Below, piece after piece: positions 26,639 to 36,453 of a stretch of 64,000 nucleotides of DNA. Numbering within the stretch: the stretch's first letter is position 1; the number at the start of each line of letters is the position of its first letter. Source of the DNA: Muribaculaceae bacterium (GTDB taxonomy: Bacteria > Bacteroidota > Bacteroidia > Bacteroidales > Muribaculaceae). The DNA lies in contig CAJSYI010000013.1 of NCBI GenBank assembly GCA_910573745.1, forward strand, positions 1 through 64,000. The letters run 5' to 3'. Both the position numbers and the translations under genes were made by a program. Under the pieces are notes generated by a model, which worked only from the letters and a program-made list of their open reading frames with translations, made no database searches and was not told where the DNA came from.

Positions 26639-28435
26639 TCAATCAAGAAGAGACAAGTCCACTGCATTGTTGTAGCGGCTTTCTGAAAGCGGGAACGGCA
26701 TCTTCCAAGCCGACTTCTTGTTTACCGGGATTTCTCCGGAACGTTCACTTACCCAGTTGCCGCTGTTGGCGTCACCGGCTACCCATGCATTACGCACGAT
26801 AGGAAGGTTCCAGCGCTTGAAGTCGGTGAAATTCTGACCTTCTCCCCAAAGTTCGATACGGCGCGTCACCATGATTTCCTTGAACAGGGCATCACCGGTC
26901 TTCGTGCAGCTGTATCCTTCAATGCGCTTGGAGTTGAGCTCGTTCAGACAGCTCTGTGCAGTAGCCACATCATTATTGTGGTAAGCTGCCTCGGCTTCGG
27001 CGAGCAGCATCTCTGAAGCACGCATGAACGGATAGGTGGAAGCGCCGTATTGCGCTTTGGACAAGAACTTATACTGCGCACCGAACGGAGTCGTGGTAAG
27101 CGAAGCATATTTGCCTCCGGCTACAAGAATCGGACCGCTGGCACTCAAAGTATAGTAAGCGTGGTAGCCATTCTGCAAGGGTATATCGCTCAGGTTGCCT
27201 GTGAACACATCGTCAAGGTAATACTTCGAATAGAAGTATGCCGAATTGTAGAGACCCCACTTGCCATCGCGGCCTGCGCCGGATTTCTTGGAAGGACCGA
27301 ACGAAAGGTCGAGTTCCTTGGTGGCATCCACCAGAGACTTGGACCAGAAATCAGCCTCTTTCAGTTTTCCGGGGTTCCAAGAAGAATTTATGCTATTGAG
27401 CAAAGCCAACTTGTCGGGAGTCAGGAAGCACTTGCGACGAATGTCGTTCGGGTCGAGCTCACGATAAAGAGTCATATCGATTGCGCCGCCACCAAGCTGC
27501 CAGTTCTTGACATACAGTCCGTTGGCCGCAAAATGGCTGCCCCATGACCAATAGTAGACATCAGACTCCGTGGACGACGAAATCCACATAAAGTCATCAT
27601 TGTCTTCATAGAAACCGCCCAGATAAGTGGCGGCATCCATGATCACATAGCCCTCGCGTGCCTTGCGGGCCATTTCCTGAGCCTTCGGCCAGTCGTTCTT
27701 TGTAAGCGCAGTACGTGCATATACGCCATACGCGATGCTGAGATCCGGCTGGAATTTTGCCTCACGCTTTATGTTGGCACCCTGATACAGAGCTATTGCA
27801 TCGTCAAGATCCTTATAGATCATATCGAATGTCTGCGCCATTGTAGACAACGGAACATCTTTTACTTCGGGGTCAGTGCGGAGCACCAGGCAGTAGGACG
27901 AGCCGTTGTTGCTGTCCTCCCAGCGGGGAGCGAAGTACGTCAACAGCTTGGAATACCCATGTGCACGGAACGTCAAGGCCTGGGCCTTGATGAAGTCCCT
28001 CTCTGCCTGGGTGCCTTCTGCTTTATCGATGTCTGCCAGAACCTTGTTGGCCTGGTTTATGATGTTGTAGTAGAACATCCAAGGGCCGACAGCAATCAGG
28101 AGATTGCCGTTGTCCCAGCTTTCATGCTTAACGATATCAGCACCGAAAGCCGCACCGGCCAGTCCCGAGATGTAGTCCTGTCCCATTGCATCGTTACACC
28201 AGGTGTTGCACCAAGGCTCACCGTTGAACTGGTTCCATTCAGTACCTTGATACTGCGTGTACATTGACAGGCATATGCCGTTGATGGCAAGTGCCGCGCC
28301 TTCAGTAGTAGCGAAGACATCCTCCTGTGAAGGATTGGACTCCGGCTTCAAGTCCAGGTAATCGCTGGAGCAGCCAGAAAGAACTCCCAAAGCCGCTACC
28401 CCTACGAGGCCTTTAAAAAAATTATTTATTTTCAT
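26639..28435 (-). CDS. SusD/RagB-family nutrient-binding lipoprotein
   Basis: The 598-residue surface lipoprotein has the lipobox LSGC (C22) after MKINNFFKGLVGVAALGV. It shows the SusD layout: an N-terminal TPR-like helical part (LAINGICLSMYTQYQ, INQANKVLADID), TFRAHGYSKLLTYFAPRW, and a C-terminal segment (FMRASEMLLAEAEAAYH, then FTDFKRWNLP). It binds substrate over its SusC partner encoded 37 bases upstream. No glycoside hydrolase is nearby, so the ligand could be a peptide or a glycan. Confidence 0.93.
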   Translation of the reverse strand: MKINNFFKGLVGVAALGVLSGCSSDYLDLKPESNPSQEDVFATTEGAALAINGICLSMYTQYQGTEWNQFNGEPWCNTWCNDAMGQDYISGLAGAAFGADIVKHESWDNGNLLIAVGPWMFYYNIINQANKVLADIDKAEGTQAERDFIKAQALTFRAHGYSKLLTYFAPRWEDSNNGSSYCLVLRTDPEVKDVPLSTMAQTFDMIYKDLDDAIALYQGANIKREAKFQPDLSIAYGVYARTALTKNDWPKAQEMARKAREGYVIMDAATYLGGFYEDNDDFMWISSSTESDVYYWSWGSHFAANGLYVKNWQLGGGAIDMTLYRELDPNDIRRKCFLTPDKLALLNSINSSWNPGKLKEADFWSKSLVDATKELDLSFGPSKKSGAGRDGKWGLYNSAYFYSKYYLDDVFTGNLSDIPLQNGYHAYYTLSASGPILVAGGKYASLTTTPFGAQYKFLSKAQYGASTYPFMRASEMLLAEAEAAYHNNDVATAQSCLNELNSKRIEGYSCTKTGDALFKEIMVTRRIELWGEGQNFTDFKRWNLPIVRNAWVAGDANSGNWVSERSGEIPVNKKSAWKMPFPLSESRYNNAVDLSLLD

Positions 28436-28472
28436 ATCGAATTATCTTGATTTGCGTACCTAATTAGACTTC

Positions 28473-31400
28473 TTAGAACTTAGCTGTCAGCTGGAATGAG
28501 AAGACACGAGCCGGCACATAATATGCTCCCTGGCCGCCAGCACTGCTATACTGAGGGTTAAGACCCTTCTGACGAGTGATGATGAAGAGGTTGTCAACCG
28601 AGAAACCGAGATTCAGACCCTGCATGGAAAGAGCGTTAACCCATTTTTTGGGGAAATCATAGCTGACGTTCAGATTCTTCAGGGCAAGATAGTTGTTGCT
28701 GACCAACCAGCGGCTCGAGCTGGCATTGTTGTACTGGTCAAGCGTAGTGTCAACCGCAGGCACGCCGTTGGCGTTTACATCACCCGAATTGATGTGATAT
28801 ATGCCATTTACTTTCTCTCGTTCAACAGTTCCCTCTGGAGCGCCGTTCCAAGCATTGAGAATGTCTTTGTGGAGGGCACCCGGCGACTGAGCGTTGAGGC
28901 TCATCAGGTTGGCATAATTGCCGTTGTATGTCTTGCCGCCGAGGCTGTAAGTGAAGAGGAGGCCAAAGTTGATGCCTTTCCAAGAAAGAGTGGTGCCGAA
29001 AGAGCCGTAGACGGTCGGAAGAGCAGTGCCCATAAGTTTACGCTTCGCATAGGTCGTGCGGTCAGTATAAGCCACACCGTTTTCATCCTCAAAATAGTGT
29101 CCTGTGCTCTTTGCTTCAGCTATGGTCTTGTCATAAAGGTCTTGGTTGAACACGAACTTGCCTTCCGAGTTGTATTCGTACCATTCGGGAGATGAAGGAT
29201 TGATGTAGTACAACGAATTGCCTGTCAGTTCGTCCACACCTGCCCATTCATAGTTGAAGTGCTCATAAAGCGACTTGCCCTGGAAAAGGCCCTGTCCTAC
29301 GACATCGCGGCCGTTAGGCAGGCTGAGAATCTTGTTCTTCACAAAAGATGCGTCAAGCGAGAAGTTCCATCTCAGGTCGGCATTGCGAATGATGTCCACG
29401 CCGAACTGGAGTTCCCATCCACGGTTCGTCATCGTACACATATTCTGGGTGATTGAAGGAAGGCTGCCGGAATTCGCAAGCGTACCCTGCGAGAACGGGA
29501 GGGTCAACGGATAGAGCAGGTCTGAGTTGCGCTTGTCGAAGTAGCCGATAGTGAAGTTGAAGCGGTCATTGAAGAGCGAGCCTTCAAGAGCAATGTCAAG
29601 AGTCTTGGTGGCCTCCCATTTCAGATTCTGCACTCCGATTGAAGAGGGGAACAGTGTTCCATAACCATCATAGGTAAAGTACTGGTTGTAAAGCGTCAGA
29701 TACGTATATGCAGAAGCAGCCGCATCATTACCTACAGAACCATAAGCCGCACGCAGCTTCAGGTAGTTGAGCCAGTCTATGTTTTGCATAAACTTCTCTT
29801 TGGTGAGAATCCAGCTTGCACCTACCGACCAGAAAGTGCCCCAGCGGTTGTTCTTGGCAAAGCGGGAAGTACCGTCACGGCGGATTGAGACTTCACCGAA
29901 ATACTTCTGGTCATAGTTGTAACGTACACGACCGAGATATGATTCAGTGCGATAGGAAGCAGAAGCTTCAGAGTCAGCATCAAGGTTTCTGAAGTTGTTG
30001 AGCGAGATGTTGTCGGCAAGAAGCTGGCCAGACTTACGTTCAAAGTACTGCTTGTAACCGTACTGGTAGTTCTCATGGTCGAGCATCGCATCAACATGGT
30101 GCGCACCATATTCATGGCTCCATGTGAGAGTCTGCATAAACGTGTGAGAACCCTGGTTATAATTGATCAGGTCAAGACCACCGTTACCCTGCTGGGCACC
30201 GATGATGTTGTTCGCATATTCAGTGCCTGTCTGCTTGATGCGCGAAATGTTGCCGCGGACAGTGAATTCAAAACCGTAAGGGATTATGGCCGTACCGTAA
30301 ACAGAACCGCTGATGTTGTTGGTAGTGTAGTCTTTCTTGTCAAGACGCATTATCCAGGCTATGTTCGAACCCTTGTTAAGGCCGTCTATATTCCATACAG
30401 GGTTGCCATTCTCGTATTTTATGCTGCCGTCCTCTTCATGTGCATAATATGACTGGATGGGAGGATAGAACTGAGCCAAGAACGGGTTGGTAGTGGCACC
30501 AAGCTCCTCTGAGTTAGCATTTCCCTCTTCAGAATTCTGATAAGAGGCAGCAAGGTTCACGCCAACCTTCAAATAGCTTGTGGGCTGATAGTTTGCCACA
30601 ATACGGCCATTGAAACGCTCGAAGTCAGTGGCAAGCATATAGCCATTCTCCTTGAGGTAGCCAACAGAGGCAAAGACGTCAAACTTCTCAGTCGCGCCAG
30701 CAGCATTCAGATTGTACTCCTGACGATAACCGCTGCGTGATATGGCGTCCCACCAGTCGAGGTCAGTGTATCCAGGAAGAACCTGTCCCAGGATCTTGCC
30801 TTCCGGAGAGAAAAGCTCATTGCCGGGGAGGTTGTATATGTTGGTGTTGTTCACGAAGCCGTTGATGAAGTTCGGCGCAGAAGCAGCCAGCGCTTCCTCA
30901 TAAGACTTGAACGTCGTACCGGCGCTGTAGCGGCCACGTGCCCATCCGGAGAGAGCGGTCTCCATCCATTGGTCGGCATCAAGACGGTCATACTCGGGGA
31001 GCCCGCGGTTGTACATGCCCTGACGAACCTGGAGCGTAACATCCACCTTGCCCTGGCCCTTGGCACGCTTGGTGTTGATAAGGATGACGCCATTGGCACC
31101 ACGGTTACCATAAAGCGCGCAAGAAGCGGCGTCCTTGAGGACAGACATAGATTCTATATCAGAAGGGTTTATGTCGGAGATTGAACCGTCGAACACGATA
31201 CCGTCCACCACATAAAGAGGAGACTGTGCGGAAGAAGTGAACGAGTTAAATCCGCGTATACGGATAGAGGGAGCAGAACCGGGCTTGGACACGGAGTTGT
31301 TCACCTGCACACCGGGGGCATTACCCTCAAGAGCGGATGTAACAGAAGTGACAGGGCGGTCTTCGATTTCCTTGGCTCCGACCACGGCTACCGAACCCGT

Positions 31401-31748
31401 GAGGGACTCCTTGTTGGCCGTACCGTAGGCAACGACCACCACGTCGTCGAGCGAAGTGGAGGAGGACTCAAGGTAAACGGTCATCTTGTCGGCAAGGGTT
31501 ACGGTCTTTGACTTGTAGCCCACATAGGTGACAGTGGCCTGCTTCACGTTCTGCGGAACAGTAAGCGTGAAGTTGCCGTCAAGGTCTGCAGCCGCGCCCT
31601 GACCACCGCCTATCGGCATGATCGTGGCGCCAATGAGAGGCTCATTGTTGGCCGCGTCGAGAACGGTGCCGTGATATGTGCGGGTCTGGGCCGAAAGGCT
31701 CCAGGTGCACGCGATCACCGTCATCAGAATTAAAAACAGTTTTCTCAT
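28473..31748 (-). CDS. SusC/RagA-family TonB-dependent receptor
   Basis: The 1091-residue outer-membrane transporter has a signal peptide, a carboxypeptidase-D regulatory-like domain (about 23-105, GTVLDAANNEPLIGATI), the plug (about 115-235, DVVVVAYGT, then SIRIRGFNS and YGNRGANGVILI), a 22-strand-type barrel and a C-terminal aromatic-containing strand (VFSFQLTAKF). There is no extra N-terminal anti-sigma-interacting domain. It imports large ligands with TonB energy together with the SusD partner. The leader upstream is unusually long (about 280 bases). Confidence 0.95.
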   Translation of the reverse strand: MRKLFLILMTVIACTWSLSAQTRTYHGTVLDAANNEPLIGATIMPIGGGQGAAADLDGNFTLTVPQNVKQATVTYVGYKSKTVTLADKMTVYLESSSTSLDDVVVVAYGTANKESLTGSVAVVGAKEIEDRPVTSVTSALEGNAPGVQVNNSVSKPGSAPSIRIRGFNSFTSSAQSPLYVVDGIVFDGSISDINPSDIESMSVLKDAASCALYGNRGANGVILINTKRAKGQGKVDVTLQVRQGMYNRGLPEYDRLDADQWMETALSGWARGRYSAGTTFKSYEEALAASAPNFINGFVNNTNIYNLPGNELFSPEGKILGQVLPGYTDLDWWDAISRSGYRQEYNLNAAGATEKFDVFASVGYLKENGYMLATDFERFNGRIVANYQPTSYLKVGVNLAASYQNSEEGNANSEELGATTNPFLAQFYPPIQSYYAHEEDGSIKYENGNPVWNIDGLNKGSNIAWIMRLDKKDYTTNNISGSVYGTAIIPYGFEFTVRGNISRIKQTGTEYANNIIGAQQGNGGLDLINYNQGSHTFMQTLTWSHEYGAHHVDAMLDHENYQYGYKQYFERKSGQLLADNISLNNFRNLDADSEASASYRTESYLGRVRYNYDQKYFGEVSIRRDGTSRFAKNNRWGTFWSVGASWILTKEKFMQNIDWLNYLKLRAAYGSVGNDAAASAYTYLTLYNQYFTYDGYGTLFPSSIGVQNLKWEATKTLDIALEGSLFNDRFNFTIGYFDKRNSDLLYPLTLPFSQGTLANSGSLPSITQNMCTMTNRGWELQFGVDIIRNADLRWNFSLDASFVKNKILSLPNGRDVVGQGLFQGKSLYEHFNYEWAGVDELTGNSLYYINPSSPEWYEYNSEGKFVFNQDLYDKTIAEAKSTGHYFEDENGVAYTDRTTYAKRKLMGTALPTVYGSFGTTLSWKGINFGLLFTYSLGGKTYNGNYANLMSLNAQSPGALHKDILNAWNGAPEGTVEREKVNGIYHINSGDVNANGVPAVDTTLDQYNNASSSRWLVSNNYLALKNLNVSYDFPKKWVNALSMQGLNLGFSVDNLFIITRQKGLNPQYSSAGGQGAYYVPARVFSFQLTAKF

Positions 31749-32461
31749 ACTTAAAATAATTTAGACGTTTAATTATTTAGTTTTTCTCTTTTCATCATAG
31801 AGGAACCTTAAACACGGAACAGACCGCACACATCGACATAGCCTCTTCTTCGACCGCAAGCGATACTTGAAAACATCCGAGCTTCAGGCCGGGGACGCCT
31901 TAAAGGCCGCTTCGACGCGCAATCGCCGGAACGCAACACCGATTCCATTGATTTACAAGACTATAATGCCGACAATACGAAGTTTTCCGATGGTTTTAGA
32001 TTCGTGTCAGCCAGATTAACTCTAACTTAAAATTACGCAAATTTACTATTTTTAATTGATTGCTGCAACAAATCAGTAAATTTAACATTAAATTTTTGAG
32101 GATGCTCCGACTTTCAAGCCGCCTCAAACAAACAACCCGCAAATGCAATTATGGAATTTTGCCACAATATACATTCATAATACGAGCTTTGTCAACGAGT
32201 ACAGAGACATTATCCGGCACACCCCCTCACACGTTCTGACATTTTGCTATTTTAAGCCCGACCAAAGCATTCCAGCATCACGATTCTCTTGACATTAAAT
32301 CTGTCCGCTCCAAGGTCTTCGTGGAAATTTTAAGTTAATTCAGCCATTTATTTAACAATCAAATACACTCAAAACAACTTATGTCTACGCGGTTCCGCAT
32401 TTCAATTTAAACTCAATTCCACGATTGATGTCAAACATTAAAATGAAAAAAACGATTTCTC
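31749..32461. other. 713-base intergenic region between susC-like and RPGN genes
   Basis: This divergent gap is AT-rich toward 32040-32460. Apart from the susC-like promoter at 32038-32068, no gene, repeat-family member or strong hairpin was recognised. The 280 bases next to the SusC start would be transcribed as leader. Confidence 0.6.
32038..32068 (-). promoter_or_regulatory. Promoter of the susC/susD-like operon
   Basis: Minus strand TTG (32066-32068) and TAAATTTG (32038-32045) are 20 bases apart. The expected transcription start near 32031 leaves a leader of about 280 bases. Confidence 0.65.
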
Positions 32462-33304
32462 ATGAAAACGACAAGCAGAAAAATATCGTCGTGGCTAATG
32501 GCTGCAGCCCTGATTCTATCCGGTTCGGTTTTTCAGGATATGAGCGCACAGAACCACCGCACTTATCATAGCAGCACAGAACAATCCCGGCCGCAGAAAC
32601 CGACCGGAAAAAACAAACGCCCCGAAGGCAACAAAAATCACAACCGCCCGGGAAACGGCAAGCCGGGAAACAGACCCGGCAACAACGGCAACCACAACCG
32701 CCCGGGAAACAGGCCGGGCAACAGACCCGGAGGAAGCGTGCCTCGCCCCGGGACAGGCGGACATTTCCGTCCTGACCGTCCCCACAAACGGCCGCATCCG
32801 GCATACGGGCGTCCTCCCGGACATTTCGGACATTGGCGTCCGTTGCCACCTCCGCCGCCACGACCCGTATATTACCGTCCGGCATACGTGGCTCCGTCAA
32901 TCTCCACCGTACTCGGACTGACGTTCGGCACCTTGATAGACTACGGAATCCGTTCGCTTATGAATTCAGGATACAACGTGGCCGGTTATCAGGACAACGC
33001 CATCTTCATATCCAATGTCGGCATGATGGGATGCACATGGCCTCAGGCCACTTTATATTACGGCCCGGCAGGCATGAACGGAGCCATGTTCCAATACAGA
33101 TCGTCCTCTTTCGGAGCGTCCCCATATAATAAGGTGTACCTCCAGCTCTGCAACAGTTACGGAAATCCCGTAGAAACCAGATCTAACGGCAACATCCGAA
33201 GCGCGACATGGTGGGGCGGCGACGGCACAGGATACATAACACTGACAGCAGAAGGCTCCTACGGCAACTTCGACACCAGCCTCATCTACGGCAGACCAGA
33301 CTGA
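32462..33304 (+). CDS. Secreted basic protein with RPGN-type low-complexity repeats
   Basis: The 280-residue protein has a signal peptide (about residues 1-29, ending MSAQ). Residues about 40-130 are low-complexity and strongly basic, with repeated N-R-P-G-N, N-H-N-R-P-G and R-P-x-x-R-P units and a run of six prolines. Residues about 140-280 form a Gly- and Tyr-rich domain with a hydrophobic stretch (STVLGLTFGTLIDYGI) and a WWGGDGTGYITL segment. The basic part may bind the anionic cell surface or nucleic acid (inference). The gene is divergent from susC and ends at a bidirectional hairpin. Confidence 0.7.
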   Translation: MKTTSRKISSWLMAAALILSGSVFQDMSAQNHRTYHSSTEQSRPQKPTGKNKRPEGNKNHNRPGNGKPGNRPGNNGNHNRPGNRPGNRPGGSVPRPGTGGHFRPDRPHKRPHPAYGRPPGHFGHWRPLPPPPPRPVYYRPAYVAPSISTVLGLTFGTLIDYGIRSLMNSGYNVAGYQDNAIFISNVGMMGCTWPQATLYYGPAGMNGAMFQYRSSSFGASPYNKVYLQLCNSYGNPVETRSNGNIRSATWWGGDGTGYITLTAEGSYGNFDTSLIYGRPD

Positions 33305-33327
33305 AACTCCAACAGAACCACATGACA

Positions 33328-33362
33328 AAGCCAGCCACCGCGAAGAATGCGATGGCTGGCTT
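33328..33362. terminator. Bidirectional terminator
   Basis: AAGCCAGCCA pairs with TGGCTGGCTT, with further CGC/GCG pairing inside, between two convergent genes. Confidence 0.75.
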
Positions 33363-33392
33363 CATTTGACACAAATAAAGGAAAGCCTGCCT

Positions 33393-33917
33393 TCAGGGAC
33401 GCTCGACTATCAGAGGGTCGCCGTCAAGACCGACAAACGTCGTCGCCGGGAATTTCTCCTTCAGCTTCTTGACACACGCCGCGGCTTCGTCAAGTGAATC
33501 GAAACCGGCAGCGATGACGTAATAACGGTCTTTGCCGTCGAGCATAAGCCCTGCGTCCTTGAATCCCGAAGAACGCAAGTCGTCCACCTGCGCGCGGGCA
33601 TTGGTCGGCATCCTGTAACGCCCCACAGCCACACGGTAGCGTGCCTCAGGGTTTGCAAGCGGCTTACCACCATCGGCTGATTTCAGGAAATCAGTAATCA
33701 GTGCGTAACTGCGGTCTCCCACGTTCACTGTACGCGGCCCGTCGATGCTTATCACCCGGTGTCCCTCGGCACGCAGATCGCCGACCGACATTTCACGTTT
33801 CTTGAGAGCCGCATCATAAGCGGCACGGTAGTTCTTCTCCGTCGGCTTGCAGCCGCAAAGCACAGGCACCATCACTGCCGATGCAAGCGAAAAATATATG
33901 GCACGTCTATGTTTCAT
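33393..33917 (-). CDS. SPOR-domain lipoprotein
   Basis: The chosen start (33917, MKHRRAIYFSLASAVMV) gives 174 residues and a lipoprotein signal ending VLCGC; the 21 upstream codons in frame carry no signal. Residues about 90-170 have the SPOR pattern: YRVAVGRYRM, then a second half with DRYYVIAAGFDSLDEAAACV. SPOR domains bind denuded peptidoglycan at division sites. The first part (EKNYRAAYDAALKKRE) is a short helix. It is probably anchored in a membrane facing the periplasm. Confidence 0.8.
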   Translation of the reverse strand: MKHRRAIYFSLASAVMVPVLCGCKPTEKNYRAAYDAALKKREMSVGDLRAEGHRVISIDGPRTVNVGDRSYALITDFLKSADGGKPLANPEARYRVAVGRYRMPTNARAQVDDLRSSGFKDAGLMLDGKDRYYVIAAGFDSLDEAAACVKKLKEKFPATTFVGLDGDPLIVERP

Positions 33918-34112
33918 AGAATGTATTTTGAAAAATGATGGTCTGGCGTGGAGAAAGCGAGATGCGTACGCCATAATCAACAGCTACCTCAATGCCTGAG
34001 ACCACATATAATATGTAAACGTCTACCTTCTTCCATTATTTCAGGGCAAACGGACAACTGTCGCCACAGTCGTTGACGGAAACCATAAGAATCCATAACG
34101 GCTGAAGCCGAA

Positions 34113-34949
34113 TCATTCCATCACAGACTTGCCATCGTCGGCAATATCCGCCTTTTTCTCTTTGTGAGAGAAAGGTATGGTATAGATTGCAGAAAACGTG
34201 AACGATACGGGAGAGTCCGCACCATAGCCCGGAATGAACCATGGCTGCGAAGCGGAGCCGGGAGAAGTGTGGAACCTGAAATGGAACCTACCAGTCCAAC
34301 CGAGCGAGAAGCCTTTGACAATCTTGACCTTAACGCCCGCCAGAATCTCCCCATAGAAAGCCGACGCCTTCTGTCCGGAAATGGAGAACCGGTTTGTCTG
34401 GTTCCAGTAGCCGGAGTTTATGGTGATGTCCGTAATGTCGTATGAAAACGAGGAAAAGCCCGCTCTTACCCCAAGAAACGCCTGATAGTCAGGACTGGAC
34501 TTGTAAAGGAAATTGTAGTTCATCCCGACCTTGGCGTAGAACGACGGCTTTCCGGTATAAGTGAAGTTGCCGAGCTGCGGAGTGCTTTTTGCAAAGCCCA
34601 CACCAGCCTCCACCACAGGGAAAAACCAGTTGTGGAGCGACAAGTCGGCCCATACATCAAAGCTCGCATGCTTCTGCCCTGCGGCAAGCATGACTGCATC
34701 GAAGAAGTTCACGCCAAAACTCATTGAATTCAGCAACGGGTATTTGGGAGCGGACGACGGTTTCGCCACAGTGTCGGGTTCCGTAATGAATTCCACAGGT
34801 TCGTCAAGCCGGTTGCCGTGCTTGTCATAATAATGCAGCCGGGGCTTCTCCACCTTATTGTCGTCGGTCTCCACAGGCGTAACCTTCCGCTGAGCCATAA
34901 GGAGCAACGGCAGAAGAGACATTATGACCAAAATGCAGCGTCGCATCAT
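34113..34949 (-). CDS. DUF6048-type outer-membrane beta-barrel protein
   Basis: The 278-residue protein has a signal peptide (MMRRCILVIMSLLPLLLMAQ) and alternating beta strands rich in aromatic and Gly residues (SMSFGVNFFDAVML, EAGVGFAKSTPQ, FYAKVGMNYNFLYKSS), as in a small outer-membrane barrel. It resembles Bacteroidales DUF6048 proteins; the assignment is from recall, not a search. Its start overlaps the stop of the upstream DUF6452-type gene by 4 bases (ATGA), so the two are coupled. Function unknown. Confidence 0.7.
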   Translation of the reverse strand: MMRRCILVIMSLLPLLLMAQRKVTPVETDDNKVEKPRLHYYDKHGNRLDEPVEFITEPDTVAKPSSAPKYPLLNSMSFGVNFFDAVMLAAGQKHASFDVWADLSLHNWFFPVVEAGVGFAKSTPQLGNFTYTGKPSFYAKVGMNYNFLYKSSPDYQAFLGVRAGFSSFSYDITDITINSGYWNQTNRFSISGQKASAFYGEILAGVKVKIVKGFSLGWTGRFHFRFHTSPGSASQPWFIPGYGADSPVSFTFSAIYTIPFSHKEKKADIADDGKSVME

Positions 34950-35482
34950 CTACGTATCAATTGAGCCACGTCCTCCTCACCTGCACGGAAATATATGAAG
35001 ATGTTGGCACGGTTGGCATTTGTGATTCGTCCTTCAGGGCAGACCACGGAATCAATGAGGTTGCAAGTATGGTCTATTGCGACGTTGTCGTAGTAATAGA
35101 CGGCACCGCAGGCCGACGACACGAATTCAGGACGTATCCCGTAAGAAAAGGCAACGGTGTCGCGCAGCGTGCCTCCGGCAATCCCCTTCTTAAGATAATG
35201 AATCACGTATGACGTCCTTCCCTCGTCAATCCTGAACGGGAGGTAGCACTGTCCCACATTGCTTGCCGAGTCAAGAAGCAAACTGTCGCCGGGCGCGCCG
35301 ATTCCGTATACCGAAATGGAATCCAGGCTCACCGCCTCAGGTTCGGGCAAAGACGAGTAAAACTCAGCCAAAGGAAGAGAGTTCTTGTTGTCCTCGCATT
35401 CATCAGACGCACAAGACACCGCCGACACCGACACGACCGCCACTGTCCACAGCAAAAGAGGATATTTTGCGCGACACGACAT
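34946..35482 (-). CDS. DUF6452-type lipoprotein
   Basis: The 178-residue protein has a lipoprotein signal (MSCRAKYPLLLWTVAVVSVS, then AVSC). The mature part starts with an acidic, Cys-containing segment (ASDECEDN) and has beta-sheet character, including a Tyr triplet (AVYYYDNVAID). It resembles the DUF6452 family that accompanies DUF6048 in Bacteroidales. It is coupled to the DUF6048-type gene and its own start abuts the GT2 stop. A joint envelope role is likely but unproven. Confidence 0.65.
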   Translation of the reverse strand: MSCRAKYPLLLWTVAVVSVSAVSCASDECEDNKNSLPLAEFYSSLPEPEAVSLDSISVYGIGAPGDSLLLDSASNVGQCYLPFRIDEGRTSYVIHYLKKGIAGGTLRDTVAFSYGIRPEFVSSACGAVYYYDNVAIDHTCNLIDSVVCPEGRITNANRANIFIYFRAGEEDVAQLIRR

Positions 35483-36432
35483 CAGAATTCCTCGGCTATC
35501 AGATAATTGTTGCGCTCAGGGCTGTTGCGGTTGATAAGCTCCCCTATGAAACCGGAGAGGAAGAACTGAAGCCCCATTACCATACAAGCCAGAGAGAGAT
35601 AGAAATACACCGACTTGGTGGCATAGAAATGATACGTCTCCGACCCCATGCTTATGCACTTCAGAATCAACACCACCAGAATCGCGATGAATCCGACGAT
35701 GAACATAAGCGAACCGAGAAGCCCGAATAGATGCATAGGCTTGATTCCGAACCTGGTCTGGAACCAGAGCGTGCCGAGATCCAAATAACCGTTCACGAAA
35801 CGGTCGAGTCCGAATTTGGTTGTGCCGTATTTCCTGGCCTGATGCTGCACCACCTTCTCCCCTATCTTGGTGTATCCGGCATTCTTGGCAAGATAAGGTA
35901 TATAACGGTGCATGTCGCCGTAAACCTCGATATGCTTCACCACTGCATTGCGGTAAGCCTTCAGGCCGCAGTTGAAGTCATGCAGATTGTGGATTCCGCT
36001 CACTTTCCTTGCCGTGGCGTTGAAAAGCTTTGTAGGGATGGTCTTCGACAGCGGATCGTAACGTTTCTTCTTCCATCCGGAGACAAGATCGTATCCCTCG
36101 ACGGTAATCATACGGTAAAGCTCCGGAATCTCGTCGGGACTGTCCTGAAGGTCGGCGTCCATCGTAATCACCACATCACCCTGCGCACGGCGGAATCCCG
36201 TGTTGAGCGCAGGCGACTTGCCGTAATTGCGCGAAAAAGACACACCGTGAATGGCGGGGTCGGCCTCTGCGAGCGACTCAATCACACTCCATGAACCGTC
36301 GGTAGAACCGTCGTTGATGAACAATATCTCGTAGGAGAAACCGTTCGCTTTCATCACACGTTGAATCCACTGCGTGAGTTCGGGAAGCGACTCGGCTTCG
36401 TTGAAAAGCGGTATGACTATTGAAATGTCCAT
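35482..36432 (-). CDS. GT2 polyprenyl-phosphate glycosyltransferase (DPM/ArnC-like)
   Basis: The 316-residue protein has a GT-A catalytic domain at about 1-225: DISIVIPLFNEAESLPEL, NDGSTDGSW, MDADLQDSPDEIP with the metal-binding acidic residues, and HQARKYGTTKF. Two C-terminal membrane helices (about 235-260 and 270-300) follow. Such enzymes transfer a sugar from a nucleotide donor to undecaprenyl phosphate. It follows the DUF4199 gene by 21 bases, an order common in Bacteroidetes, so the pair probably forms an operon with the two small genes downstream. Confidence 0.9.
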   Translation of the reverse strand: MDISIVIPLFNEAESLPELTQWIQRVMKANGFSYEILFINDGSTDGSWSVIESLAEADPAIHGVSFSRNYGKSPALNTGFRRAQGDVVITMDADLQDSPDEIPELYRMITVEGYDLVSGWKKKRYDPLSKTIPTKLFNATARKVSGIHNLHDFNCGLKAYRNAVVKHIEVYGDMHRYIPYLAKNAGYTKIGEKVVQHQARKYGTTKFGLDRFVNGYLDLGTLWFQTRFGIKPMHLFGLLGSLMFIVGFIAILVVLILKCISMGSETYHFYATKSVYFYLSLACMVMGLQFFLSGFIGELINRNSPERNNYLIAEEF

Positions 36433-36453
36433 TTTAGTTTTGTCAGGAGAAGG

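Noticed and set aside
26639-31748. Polysaccharide utilisation locus
   Set aside because: The SusC/SusD pair has no glycoside hydrolase, lyase, sulfatase or dedicated regulator beside it; only the transporter pair is supported.
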